34,286 bases of DNA from CAZGCA01 sp964524145 (GTDB lineage Bacteria; Hydrogenedentota; CAZGCA01). The stretch spans positions 1 to 34,286 of the forward strand of contig CAZGCA010000065.1 of NCBI GenBank assembly GCA_964524145.1, written 5' to 3'. This document shows positions 25,402-33,617 of the stretch, piece by piece. The stretch's first letter is position 1. Each line of letters starts with the position of its first letter. The position numbers and the translations under genes are program-made. The notes under the pieces were generated by a model. That model was not told where the DNA came from, ran no database searches, and saw only the letters and a program-made list of their open reading frames with translations.

Positions 25402-25415
25402 GCCCCGGCTGGGGC
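25402..25415 (-). terminator. Small hairpin after the sigma54-activator gene
   Basis: On the minus strand GCCCC-AGCC-GGGGC forms a 5-bp GC stem, extendable by about two weaker pairs, starting 4 nt after the activator stop codon. No T-run follows, so at most it attenuates read-through into the downstream operon. Confidence 0.3.
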
Positions 25416-25418
25416 GAT

Positions 25419-26810
25419 CTACCCCGGAGAAGTGGTTATGCCGTACTTGGACATCTTTCGCCAGAGTGTCTTGCGGTCGATGCCCAATTGTCGTGCTGCC
25501 AGGGTACGGTTGCCGTCGGTAAGCTTGAGTACTTTCTGTATGTGTTGCTTCTCGAGTTCGGCCAGCGACATGCCGCTGAGGTCACTCTCGAGGAGGGGCC
25601 CCTTGAATCCGCCGAACCTGTGCTCGTAGTGCAAGAGATCTGAGGGGTGGATCACATCGTTTTCAGTCAGAATGACTGCCCGCTCGATGGCGTTCTCGAG
25701 CTCGCGCACGTTGCCAGGCCACATGTTGGCAACGAGCACTTTCATCGCTTCGGGACTGATTGCCTTGACGTTCTTTCTTCGTTCTCGGGAGTAGCGTTCA
25801 AGGAAGAAGTCTGCAAGTGCCACCACGTCTCCGAGGTGGTGTCGGAGAGGTGGCATGACGATAGGGACCACGCTCAGCCTGTAGTAGAGGTCTTCTCTAA
25901 ATACCCCCTTCCGGATAGCCTCTATAAGATCCTTGTTCGTTGCGGCGATTATTCTTATATCGACCTTGATCACCTGTGAGCTGCCGACGCGGGTGAACTC
26001 GCGCTCCTGGATGACGCGCAAAAGCTTTGCCTGGGTATTGCTCCCAATGTTGCCAATCTCGTCGAGGAAGATGGTGCCACCATCGGCCAGTTCGAATCTG
26101 CCGTGGGTTGTCGCGCTGGCTCCGGTAAACGAACCCTTCGCATGGCCGAAGAGCTCGCTCTCGAGCAACGTTCCGACCAGCGTGCAGCAATCGACAACCA
26201 CAAACGGCTTGTCGGCCCTGTGGCTGTGACGATGGATCGCCCGCGCGACGAGCTCTTTGCCGGTGCCACTCTCGCCGGTTATGAGCACCGTGCTGTCTGT
26301 CGGAGCGACTCGACGGATCAGGTCGCGAACAGCCTGCAGTTCCTTGGATTCGCCGACGATGGTGTATCTGCCATCATCTTTATCCAATTCCCTTCTGAGA
26401 TATCGGTTCTCCTTTGCGAGCCTGGTGTGCGACAACGCCCGGCGCACAATGAGGCGAAGGCTGTCAGGCGTAAAGGGTTTGGGCAGGAAATCGTCGGCAC
26501 CTTGTTTCATCGCCTCCACAGCCGATTCGACGGTTGCATAGCCTGTGATAACGACGACGGGCATAGTAGGGTTGTCGCGCTTCACTCTCTTGAGCACGTC
26601 CATCCCTCCGGTACCCGGCATTTTCAGGTCGAGTATGAGCAGGTCGAACGACGTTTTGGCTATCATCTCCAACGCTGCGTCTCCGTTCTCCGCCTCGCTG
26701 ACCGAGAGTCCCATCTTCTCCAAGGACTGGTGGCAGGAGTCGCGCATGACAGCTTCGTCGTCGGCAACCAGAACGCGCGCGCCGTTATTCAAGGAACGGT
26801 TACGTTGCAT
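25419..26810 (-). CDS. NtrC-family sigma54-dependent response regulator (HupR/HoxA position)
   Basis: 463 residues in three parts. The receiver has D61 (LILDLKMPG) and K111. The AAA+ domain has Walker A GESGTGKE at 179-186, the sigma54-contacting loop as GSFTGA at 226-231 (a common variant of GAFTGA), and Walker B GGTIFLDE around 244-251. A Fis-type helix-turn-helix ends the protein (about 420-457, NRTLAARQLGIDRKTLWRKM). It should open sigma54 promoters once its receiver state allows; in HupR and HoxA systems the unphosphorylated form is the active one. The sequence itself is a generic NtrC type; the H2 link comes from its position directly after the HupT-like kinase, which it overlaps by 22 bp. 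The sigma54 promoter 258 bp downstream is a plausible target. Confidence 0.93.
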   Translation of the reverse strand: MQRNRSLNNGARVLVADDEAVMRDSCHQSLEKMGLSVSEAENGDAALEMIAKTSFDLLILDLKMPGTGGMDVLKRVKRDNPTMPVVVITGYATVESAVEAMKQGADDFLPKPFTPDSLRLIVRRALSHTRLAKENRYLRRELDKDDGRYTIVGESKELQAVRDLIRRVAPTDSTVLITGESGTGKELVARAIHRHSHRADKPFVVVDCCTLVGTLLESELFGHAKGSFTGASATTHGRFELADGGTIFLDEIGNIGSNTQAKLLRVIQEREFTRVGSSQVIKVDIRIIAATNKDLIEAIRKGVFREDLYYRLSVVPIVMPPLRHHLGDVVALADFFLERYSRERRKNVKAISPEAMKVLVANMWPGNVRELENAIERAVILTENDVIHPSDLLHYEHRFGGFKGPLLESDLSGMSLAELEKQHIQKVLKLTDGNRTLAARQLGIDRKTLWRKMSKYGITTSPG

Positions 26811-28216
26811 AGCAACCTCACTTCAAAGGTGGTTCCCCTCCCGACTTCAGTCTCGACGTCGATGGTACCGCCGTGCTGCTTGATGATGCCGTAGGTGATC
26901 GCCAGCCCCAGCCCCAGGCCGCGACCTGGGGGTTTGGTGGTGAAGAACGGTTCGAAGAGACGACTGATGTTCTCAGGCTGTATACCCGGACCCGTATCCG
27001 AGATACTTACCTTAACCGCTTCGTTCTTGGTGTCGGCATGAGCTTTGAGAACGAGGCTGCCCTTGCCCTCCATGGCGTCAGCGGCGTTGAATATCATATT
27101 CATAAACGCCTGTTGAATCTGACCGGCGTCGCCGGGCACATGCGGCAGGTTGGGTTCGATGTCGGTACGCACCTCTATGTTATGGAACAATGCCTGTCCG
27201 TTGAGAACCGACAGGCTGTCCATAAGTACCCGGCCAGGGTCCAGCAGTTGTCCGGCGGCAACCTGTGGTCTGGCAAAACCGAGCAATCCCTTGACGATCT
27301 CCCCGCAACGAGTGGCTTCCTTCACAATGTTCTCCAGGTTCCTGCGTTTGGGATCGTCCGGGGGCATATCCTCAAGGAGCAGGTGACTGTATATAACTAT
27401 GCCTCCAAGAGGGTTGTTGATCTCGTGCGCAATACCGGCGGCCATCCGGCCCAGCGAGGTCATCTTCTCTGTCTGAACCAAGTGGGTCTGCAGGTTCTGC
27501 AGTTCCCGATACGCCGCCTCGAGCTCGGCTGACTTTGCCCGTTCGGCTTCAGCCGCAGCCGCCGCTTCCGCCAGGAGCCGTTTGGATTCGCGGAGGTCTT
27601 CTGCAACACATATCACGCCGACGGCCTCCCCTTTCGCGTCGCGCATGACTGAGCCGCTGAAACTCACAGGCATCCTGCTCCCGTCTTTGGCCCGGCAGAC
27701 AAGCTCGCGGTCCCTCACGTAACCCCTCTCAACAAGTTCACGCCACATCGGTGAGCCCCTGTAGAAGACAGCGGTCTCAGCCTCGAAGAAGAGCGCTTTC
27801 AAGGGGAACCCAACCAGTTCCTGCTCGTCGTATCCCAGGAGTTGCACTGCCGCATCGTTGACCATGGTAATCGTGCCCGCGGGATCGGCCACAACAAGGG
27901 CGTTCGCCATGCTGTGGATAACGTTGTCGGCGAATTCCTTCGATTGGGACAGCTCGTTACTTTTGGCTTCCACCTCGCTTTGCACGGTGGCAAGCTCGGC
28001 ATAGATGCTCTCCATCTTGCGGATTATCTCGATCCACATGTTCTCCTGGACCTGGGCCTCGGAGAGCGTGACCGGATCAGCGGTGCCTGTTCGAACGCTC
28101 GTCGGGAAGGTTGCAGTCTGAGCGGAGGCAAAGCGATTCTCGGGCTCAACGGTGGGCCTACCGGCTAACCCGCCCGAGTTGCTTTCGTAACCATGACCGT
28201 GTTCAGACGCACACAT
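26789..28216 (-). CDS. hupT: PAS-domain histidine kinase, HupT/HoxJ-like partner of the H2 sensor
   Basis: 475 residues, soluble. After a poorly ordered 50-residue head comes the stretch MWIEIIRKMESIYAELATVQ at 60-79, which resembles the pre-PAS helix of HupT/HoxJ as I know it. A PAS domain follows (about 93-210, ANALVVADPAGTITMVN; GYDEQELVG), then a coiled coil, HisKA with H264 (AAGIAHEINNPLGG), and an ATPase domain with N377, DTGPGI (407-412), FEPFFTTK and GRGLGLGL (431-438). In Ralstonia and Rhodobacter this kinase binds the regulatory hydrogenase and hands the H2 signal to HoxA/HupR. It starts 12 bp after the sensor large-subunit stop with GAGGA upstream. The H2 role rests on the gene context and the N-terminal resemblance. 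Confidence 0.9.
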   Translation of the reverse strand: MCASEHGHGYESNSGGLAGRPTVEPENRFASAQTATFPTSVRTGTADPVTLSEAQVQENMWIEIIRKMESIYAELATVQSEVEAKSNELSQSKEFADNVIHSMANALVVADPAGTITMVNDAAVQLLGYDEQELVGFPLKALFFEAETAVFYRGSPMWRELVERGYVRDRELVCRAKDGSRMPVSFSGSVMRDAKGEAVGVICVAEDLRESKRLLAEAAAAAEAERAKSAELEAAYRELQNLQTHLVQTEKMTSLGRMAAGIAHEINNPLGGIVIYSHLLLEDMPPDDPKRRNLENIVKEATRCGEIVKGLLGFARPQVAAGQLLDPGRVLMDSLSVLNGQALFHNIEVRTDIEPNLPHVPGDAGQIQQAFMNMIFNAADAMEGKGSLVLKAHADTKNEAVKVSISDTGPGIQPENISRLFEPFFTTKPPGRGLGLGLAITYGIIKQHGGTIDVETEVGRGTTFEVRLLCNVTVP

Positions 28217-28228
28217 ACCGTCCGTTCC

Positions 28229-29668
28229 TCAATGTACGCTGCAGAACAAGCATGGATCGAACGAGCGTACAACATGCGCCAGATTCACCGGCCGCTTTCC
28301 TTCCTCAACCGGTGTGCCCACAAGTGCGTCCTCTACGGGACCAGGGTTGTCGGCAGAGTCACGAGGCGAGAGGTTCCAGCTCGTGGGGGTAACGATTTGG
28401 TAGTTCTTGATGAGTCCCTTTTCGATCCGCACCCAGTGTCCTACGCAACCGCGAGCGGCTTCTGCCAGCCCAACTCCTATCCCAGACTCTTTTGGCTCAT
28501 CCTTGATGTAGAACGGTTCCTCGGGCCGAATTTGTTCGAACCATACCCGCGTTTGTTCGAGGAGCTTGAACATCTCGTGGAACCGCATCAACACGCGGAG
28601 GTATACATTTGGCCCGGCGGACCGTAACAGGTTGAGCGCAAGCAGCTCGCCGTGGTTGACCATTCGCGCAAGAGGCCCCACTTCTGCAACTTCGCCCAAG
28701 TATCGCGGTGCTTTGCACCAGCTATATGCACCTTCTCGATCGGACGAAACCTCTGTGGAACCGTCCAAGGGGTGTCTGCCGCCTTCATACGGCTCGAACC
28801 ACGAGTACCGGACATGCTCGCTGATCTGTTCGGAGTCGAACTGGTGCGTTTTGCCGTTGAAGAAACCCGGCTTGAGCCATGTCGCATCTTCTGAGAGTGC
28901 CCAGCCTCCGCTGGACAGAAACTTGCCCGGTCCAGCACCGATTCGATCAAGTCCGTAGCTGAGTGCAGTGCGTATGAAAACGCCGAGGTCGCCTTCAGCA
29001 TGATCGGCCTGACCAAGCCATCGATCGAGGTCTTCAGCAGAACTTATCTCGAACCACCTTTCGAGTGGACACCGGAGCAGTTGTTTCTCCACAAAGCCAC
29101 GGAAGTCGGTAAGCATACCTGTGGCGCGAAATATCTCGCTGGCCGTGACCGGTTTGGTCGTACCGCCGGGATGCAACGCCAGCGTGTTCGGCCACTTGCC
29201 GACGAAGATGCCGAGGATGCCCAACAATCCTTTCCTGACCCTGAGCGCCGCGACGTATGAGGTTCCCTTGACAGGGGCGAATCGTTGGGAGAGATCGTTC
29301 TCGTATGGAGGGCCGGCAAAATCAACCGCAAACGAGGTATAAAAATGGGTCAGATGGTTCAACATCATCTCGACGGCCTGGAAGACGTTGGCCGTGAGGT
29401 AACCGTTCGGAGGCGGGACGACGCCGTATGCATCGGCGAGTGCCGTCGCCGCGGTCCGGGAATGCGCACCTCCGCACTGACCGCATATCCTGCATGTGAT
29501 AACGATGGCATCCTTCGGGTTGCGACCACGCAGAATGTTCTCGAAACCGCGGAACAGGGTGCCCGACGTGTGTGCACTCACCACTCTATCGTCCTCGATC
29601 TCGACAGCGATCCGAAGATCGCCTTCGACGCGTGTGAAAGGACTGAACTCGATTGTCCGCGTGCTCAT
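28229..29668 (-). CDS. hupV: H2-sensing [NiFe] hydrogenase large subunit (HupV/HoxC-like)
   Basis: 479 residues. The FSPFTRVEGDL start is typical of group 1/2 large subunits. All four Ni-Fe cysteines are present: C62/C65 (CRICGQCGGAHS) and C473/C476 (DPCLFCSVH). The protein stops exactly at the histidine of DPCxxCxxH, with no C-terminal tail for a maturation protease to remove. That is the known trait of regulatory H2 sensors (HupV, HoxC) and not of energy-yielding uptake enzymes. No signal peptide. It follows the small subunit with 1 bp between stop and start, and the PAS kinase follows it. A cyanobacterial-type or group 2c enzyme is the alternative, but the tail-less end plus kinase neighbour favours sensing. 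Confidence 0.92.
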   Translation of the reverse strand: MSTRTIEFSPFTRVEGDLRIAVEIEDDRVVSAHTSGTLFRGFENILRGRNPKDAIVITCRICGQCGGAHSRTAATALADAYGVVPPPNGYLTANVFQAVEMMLNHLTHFYTSFAVDFAGPPYENDLSQRFAPVKGTSYVAALRVRKGLLGILGIFVGKWPNTLALHPGGTTKPVTASEIFRATGMLTDFRGFVEKQLLRCPLERWFEISSAEDLDRWLGQADHAEGDLGVFIRTALSYGLDRIGAGPGKFLSSGGWALSEDATWLKPGFFNGKTHQFDSEQISEHVRYSWFEPYEGGRHPLDGSTEVSSDREGAYSWCKAPRYLGEVAEVGPLARMVNHGELLALNLLRSAGPNVYLRVLMRFHEMFKLLEQTRVWFEQIRPEEPFYIKDEPKESGIGVGLAEAARGCVGHWVRIEKGLIKNYQIVTPTSWNLSPRDSADNPGPVEDALVGTPVEEGKRPVNLAHVVRSFDPCLFCSVH

Positions 29669-29669
29669 C

Positions 29670-30662
29670 TCAGTTGTCCTCGCTCTCGTCCGTATCTATG
29701 TGGGTCGGCGAAACAGCGTTGACACGCAGCCGTTCCGGACATGCGAGCTTTGCCAGGCCGCTTATCCCAACATACCACGCTTTGGGCACGTCAAGAGGGA
29801 GTGTGGTTGGTATCTCGCCTATTTTGCCCGTCTCAAAGAAAGGCGTGAACCCGTCTGGAAACATCGGTGATGTGCAAGACAGGCACGGAAACCCGCCTCG
29901 CGGACAACTGCCGGTACGGCCGAGCCACAACCGTTCGTTGCAATCCGACTCGCATAGCGTGCCTTTACATCCAAGATTCTCGAACAGACACCCCTGTTGG
30001 GCATATTCCACGGCGGAAGCTTTGAACTCATAGTACTCGTTTCGCGGACACGCATGATGCGCCAGCTTGGAATAGAACATCCGCGGACGGTTGTACCGGT
30101 CGAGATCGTCCTGTGTGAGCCTGTCAGACACGAGCGCGCCCAGGGTCCCGGTCATCCAGTCCGGGTGAGCAGGACATCCGGGAACGTTGATAACGGGAAG
30201 ACCCGATTCTGAACGGTACTGCCCGCCCAGAAAACCGCCGAACTGGTCGTGGTAGAATTGCACTCCCATCGCTCCCATCGGGTTCGAGCCGACCGACATC
30301 AGCCCGCCAAAAGATGCGCACGTGCCGACCGCAACGGTGTAGCGAGCGGAGTTGGCAAACCGGCGCACCCACTCGCTCAGGTGCGTTCCGTCCGGCGCAA
30401 AGTGTTTGGGCCCTTCACGTGGGTTCGTGTAGACAGCACCTTCCACCACGAATATGTCCACTGTTTCGTTGCCCAGAAGGTACTCCTGGACGAGGTCCAG
30501 CACTTCATCGCCTTGAGCCAGGCTGAATGAAGGATGCCAGACAATCTCTATGTCCAACATCTCGAAGGTGGTCAGAACATCCGGTTGGTCGGCATTGAGC
30601 AGCGATATCGTTTCCCCGCCGCAACAGCTCCCCTGGAGCCATATCAACTTGGCCACGGTCAT
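29670..30662 (-). CDS. hupU: H2-sensing [NiFe] hydrogenase small subunit (HupU/HoxB-like)
   Basis: 330 residues with no Tat signal, so cytoplasmic like HupU/HoxB. Landmarks are VGTCASFGGL, LPVINVPGCPAHPDW and the long cluster region HACPRNEYYEFKASA, GCLFENLGCKG, SDCNERLW, GSCPRGGFPCLSC, which follow the HupU pattern closely. The proximal-cluster motif is odd: WLQGSCCGGETIS puts Cys13-Cys14 and then Glu17 where HupU proteins have CGGC. The frame is open to 30716, but conserved sequence begins at the ATG at 30662. A GTG at 30656 sits at better distance from the AAAGGGGG sequence and may be the true start. Confidence 0.9.
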   Translation of the reverse strand: MTVAKLIWLQGSCCGGETISLLNADQPDVLTTFEMLDIEIVWHPSFSLAQGDEVLDLVQEYLLGNETVDIFVVEGAVYTNPREGPKHFAPDGTHLSEWVRRFANSARYTVAVGTCASFGGLMSVGSNPMGAMGVQFYHDQFGGFLGGQYRSESGLPVINVPGCPAHPDWMTGTLGALVSDRLTQDDLDRYNRPRMFYSKLAHHACPRNEYYEFKASAVEYAQQGCLFENLGCKGTLCESDCNERLWLGRTGSCPRGGFPCLSCTSPMFPDGFTPFFETGKIGEIPTTLPLDVPKAWYVGISGLAKLACPERLRVNAVSPTHIDTDESEDN

Positions 30663-30709
30663 TCCCCCTTTCGGGCCAGGGCAAAATACCTCGCTTCTCC
30701 CACTGGTAC

Positions 30710-30724
30710 GTGGCATTATGCCAC
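30710..30724. promoter_or_regulatory. Perfect 15-bp palindrome over the -10 box, candidate operator
   Basis: GTGGCAT-T-ATGCCAC: two 7-bp arms around one base. The -10 hexamer of the sensor operon promoter lies wholly inside it, so a dimeric repressor bound here would block the promoter. The cognate regulator is not apparent in the window. Confidence 0.55.
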
Positions 30725-30744
30725 AAGGGGGTGGAGTTTGTCAA
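30715..30744 (-). promoter_or_regulatory. Sigma70-type promoter of the H2-sensor operon
   Basis: Minus strand: TTGACA (30744-30739), 18 bp, CATAAT (30720-30715). A perfect -35 and a 5 of 6 match at -10. The predicted start point near 30708 leaves a leader of about 45 nt before hupU. Confidence 0.65.
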
Positions 30745-31482
30745 GCACTTTTTTCATAATCTATGGTTTTTGCGCGTGCGGGATACGCGGGATAGAGGTT
30801 AATTCCACAATTCATGGAGACAGACGACGGAAAAGGGCGAGCTGCCGCGGCAGGTGGTCGATAGATATGGGGCATATTGCCCTTATGGTTTCACGCACCC
30901 AGTCAGGGTTTTTTGCTACATAGTACCGGCTCAAATCAGAATCCCAAGCGCGGCATTGATCACACGCTGCGCGTCTATTGCGCCGCCGTGCCTGCCCCAC
31001 TTGGTGAGGAACTGCCTGTCCCCGGAGAACTTCTGGATGCGATCATTCCCGTACTCAACCACCTACACATCCCCACTATTATCGACCGCCATTCCTTGGG
31101 GATACTGAAGTAATGTTGTAGACTGGGCCGCGGACCACACGCCGTCGAAAACGTGTACAGGCGAAACCGTAGGCATCGCCACAAGCCAGGCGATTCCGAA
31201 TCCCCATAAGCTCAGACGATAGTTATTTCTTCTTGTCAACGTTCTGTTCTCGCCGACTACCTGTCCGAAGCGTGTATGCAGATTCTACTTTGACGAGGAA
31301 CGAGAATCAACTCAGCCGTTCCACATGGCTGCGCCGTGTGCCGCGAGGCGTCCGCGAGTGTGAAACGCATACTTGCCCCGAAGAGGCGATTCGCGTTATA
31401 ATCCTGTCTGCCGTGAGTTGCCTTGTCCTAGAGCAGCGGCGGGTGGTGAGCTGACGAGAATGATTCCAGTTGGGGATACGCG
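30745..31482. other. Divergent intergenic region between hupU and the sugar-isomerase gene
   Basis: About 740 bp beyond the hupU promoter. Short frames exist on both strands; the most protein-like is a TTG-initiated plus-strand frame at 30877-31113 whose second half (HTLRVYCAAVPAPLGEELP, then LLDAIIPVLNHLHIPT) could be a gene remnant. It has no ribosome-binding site and I do not recognise it. No RNA gene or repeat is evident. Confidence 0.5.
31373..31403 (+). promoter_or_regulatory. Candidate promoter of the isomerase-reductase genes
   Basis: A perfect TATAAT (31398-31403) is preceded after 19 bp by TTGCCC (31373-31378). The -10 is strong, the -35 and spacing are weak. It lies 80 bp upstream of the start at 31483. 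Confidence 0.35.
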
Positions 31483-32379
31483 ATGAACGGAACTCTGGGG
31501 CGACGTACGTTTTTGAAAGCCGCAAGTTGCGGTGCGGCAGCCAGCCTTGCAGCACGGGTTCTGCCAGCGTGGGCCGAAGAAGACGCTCCCGAGACAACCT
31601 GGCAGATGCGGTTGTCGACCTCCTCGATTCATTTCATGGAGTTGCCCATTGAGCAGGCGTGTAAGCGGATTGCGAGTCTCGGCTTCGAGGCGATCGACAT
31701 CTGGTCGGCCCACGAAGGATGTCCACACCTCGACGACATAGCCAAGCGTTTGGGACCGGACGGCCTGAAAGAGTTGCTCGCCAAACACAACCTCCAGCTG
31801 TTTGCCTTTTCAGTCTATAGTGGCGGTTACCGCCGTTACGCGAAGTTGCTGGGCCGGGCCGGCGGAGGCGTCGCTGTGCGGGGTAGTGATGCCCCATGCG
31901 AGCCTGAGGAACTGACCAGTCGGATGCGCCAATTCATTGACGGACTGAAACCCTTGGTGGAACTGGCCGAAACGCACGACTCTTATTTGGCCATTGAGAA
32001 TCATGGCCGCAGCCTGCTGGACTCGCTCGATTCGTTCAAGGCATTCGTCGACATCAACACGTCATCGAGACTTGGCATTGCGCTCGCGCCGTATCATCTC
32101 CAGACGATCAATGCTTCTGTGCCCGAAGCCATCCGAACCTGCGGCGAACAGCTTCTCTTCTTTTATGCGTGGCAACATTCCCCGGGGCCAAAACAGCTTC
32201 CGGGTATCGGCCCAACGGATATGACGCCCTGGCTCCAAGCTCTGGCGGACATACGATACGACGGGTGCGTCAATCCTTTCATGCACGGGGATCTGGAGCC
32301 GGATGTAATGGCGTCCAATCTCGCCAAATCACGAGACTACTTAAGGACATGTCATAAGCAAGCGAAGCGGAGAACATAG
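31483..32379 (+). CDS. Tat-exported sugar phosphate isomerase/epimerase-family protein (TIM barrel)
   Basis: 298 residues. The N-terminus carries a twin-arginine signal (GRRTFLKAAS, then an Ala-rich core, ending about PAWAEE). The rest reads as a xylose-isomerase-like TIM barrel: CKRIASLGFEAIDIWSAH, KELLAKHNLQLFAFSVYSGGY, YLAIENHGR and HGDLEPDVMASN, where Glu and His residues of the metal site are expected. Such exported members are common in Planctomycetota and Verrucomicrobiota next to oxidoreductases of sugar degradation. The substrate is unknown. GGGGA sits about 7 nt before the ATG. The aldo/keto reductase gene follows after 40 bp, probably in one transcript. Confidence 0.88.
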   Translation: MNGTLGRRTFLKAASCGAAASLAARVLPAWAEEDAPETTWQMRLSTSSIHFMELPIEQACKRIASLGFEAIDIWSAHEGCPHLDDIAKRLGPDGLKELLAKHNLQLFAFSVYSGGYRRYAKLLGRAGGGVAVRGSDAPCEPEELTSRMRQFIDGLKPLVELAETHDSYLAIENHGRSLLDSLDSFKAFVDINTSSRLGIALAPYHLQTINASVPEAIRTCGEQLLFFYAWQHSPGPKQLPGIGPTDMTPWLQALADIRYDGCVNPFMHGDLEPDVMASNLAKSRDYLRTCHKQAKRRT

Positions 32380-32419
32380 CGGGCAGTTAGGGAGAAGCCG
32401 GGGAAACAAGGAGACAGTC

Positions 32420-33547
32420 ATGGAACGCAAACAGCACCAACCGGACAAAGGGACTAATCTGAGCCGCCGCGACTTCATGCGCCGTAGCGCGATGGGCGCG
32501 GCAGGGCTCGCCGCCGGTTTGGGCAGCGTAAGCTGCAAGACCGCCGCTTATGACGAGGCGACCATCTCGAAGACCCGGAGCTACAACCCGGAGATGGAGT
32601 ACCGACGGCTCGGGAAAACGGGCCTTTGGGTTTCGGCCGTATGCCTCGGCGGACACTGGAAACGAATCGATAAGGCGGTACCGGGCGTTTTCAAGGGGCA
32701 GGGCTGGCTGAGCGCCGACCTGAAAGACCCGGGCTTTAGGAAGAACCGCCGCGACGTTGTCACCCGCTGCATAGAGTCGGGCATCAACTGCATCGATGCC
32801 TGCACCTACGAAGAGGTGATGGCCTATAGTGAGGCCCTCAGAGGGAGGCGGGACGAGATGTACCTTGGCTTCTCGTGGTACCAGCAGGAAATGCGAAACG
32901 ACAAGCGCCGTACCGCCGAGGCGCTCCTCCAGACACTGGACAGGGGCATGCGCGAAGCGAAGCTCGACTACGTTGACCTGTGGCGGATCACGATGCACGA
33001 GCAAAGCGGCAAACACACCGAGGGCGAAGTCGAAGAGATGATGACCGCTCTCGCAAAGGCCAGGCAGCAAGGCAAGGTGCGTTTCTGCGGTCTTTCGTCT
33101 CACGACCGGCCCCATATCAAGTGGATGATCGAGACCTATCCCGACGTGCTTCAGGTTGTCGTGACCCCGTACACCGCTAAGAGCAAGGTGGTGCGCAAAC
33201 ACAGCCTCTTTGATGCGGTAACAGAACACGACGTCGGAGTGTTCGGTATCAAGCCGTTCGCGTCAAACTCGCTGTTCAAGGGCGACAGCTCGCTTGACAG
33301 CTCGAGCGCCGAGGAGGACGACCGGCTGGCTCGGTTGGCGATCCGCTATATCCTGTGCAACCCTGCGATAACGGCGCCGATTCCGGGCCTGATCAACACG
33401 CATCAGGTCGACAACGTGGCCAAGGCGGTGAAGGAACGCCGCGAACTCGACGCCGTCGAGGCCAAGGAGCTCGAACAAGCCATGGATCGGGCGTGGGCCA
33501 AGCTACCGGCGAACTACCAGTGGCTGAAGGACTGCGAATACGTCTGA
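32420..33547 (+). CDS. Tat-exported aldo/keto-reductase-family protein with altered active site
   Basis: 375 residues. A twin-arginine signal is clear (LSRRDFMRRS, then GAAGLAAGLGSVSC39); Cys39 might be lipidated but the lipobox is imperfect. The reductase barrel starts at about residue 60 (EYRRLGKTGLWVSAVCLGG). The first catalytic segment reads INCIDACTYEEV, so Asp and a Tyr are present, one residue closer together than usual. The strand that normally ends in the catalytic Lys reads MYLGFSWYQQ with no lysine, and the next motif is DYVDLWRITMHEQ. The fold is kept but standard NADPH-dependent reduction is doubtful. AAGGAG lies 8 nt before the ATG. Confidence 0.87.
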   Translation: MERKQHQPDKGTNLSRRDFMRRSAMGAAGLAAGLGSVSCKTAAYDEATISKTRSYNPEMEYRRLGKTGLWVSAVCLGGHWKRIDKAVPGVFKGQGWLSADLKDPGFRKNRRDVVTRCIESGINCIDACTYEEVMAYSEALRGRRDEMYLGFSWYQQEMRNDKRRTAEALLQTLDRGMREAKLDYVDLWRITMHEQSGKHTEGEVEEMMTALAKARQQGKVRFCGLSSHDRPHIKWMIETYPDVLQVVVTPYTAKSKVVRKHSLFDAVTEHDVGVFGIKPFASNSLFKGDSSLDSSSAEEDDRLARLAIRYILCNPAITAPIPGLINTHQVDNVAKAVKERRELDAVEAKELEQAMDRAWAKLPANYQWLKDCEYV

Positions 33548-33617
33548 GCGAAATCCATTCGAGAGCGAGTCGTTCACGTTGCTCGAGGATGATACTGTTT
33601 TCTTGCATACAGCGGTG

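Larger units (their letters stand above)
25054..25418. other. Regulatory gap between sigma54-activator gene and tandem-receiver gene
   Basis: 365 bp inside an otherwise tightly packed minus-strand run. It holds a weak hairpin just after the activator gene, three palindromes and a sigma54 promoter (listed separately). A GTG-initiated frame of 84 codons crosses it on the minus strand (25276-25022), but it has no ribosome-binding site and neutral third positions, so I treat the gap as non-coding. Confidence 0.7.

Noticed and set aside
30877..31113. Protein-like TTG-initiated frame in the region upstream of the isomerase gene
   Set aside because: No ribosome-binding site, rare start codon, follows a stop closely and matches nothing I recognise; at most a gene remnant.
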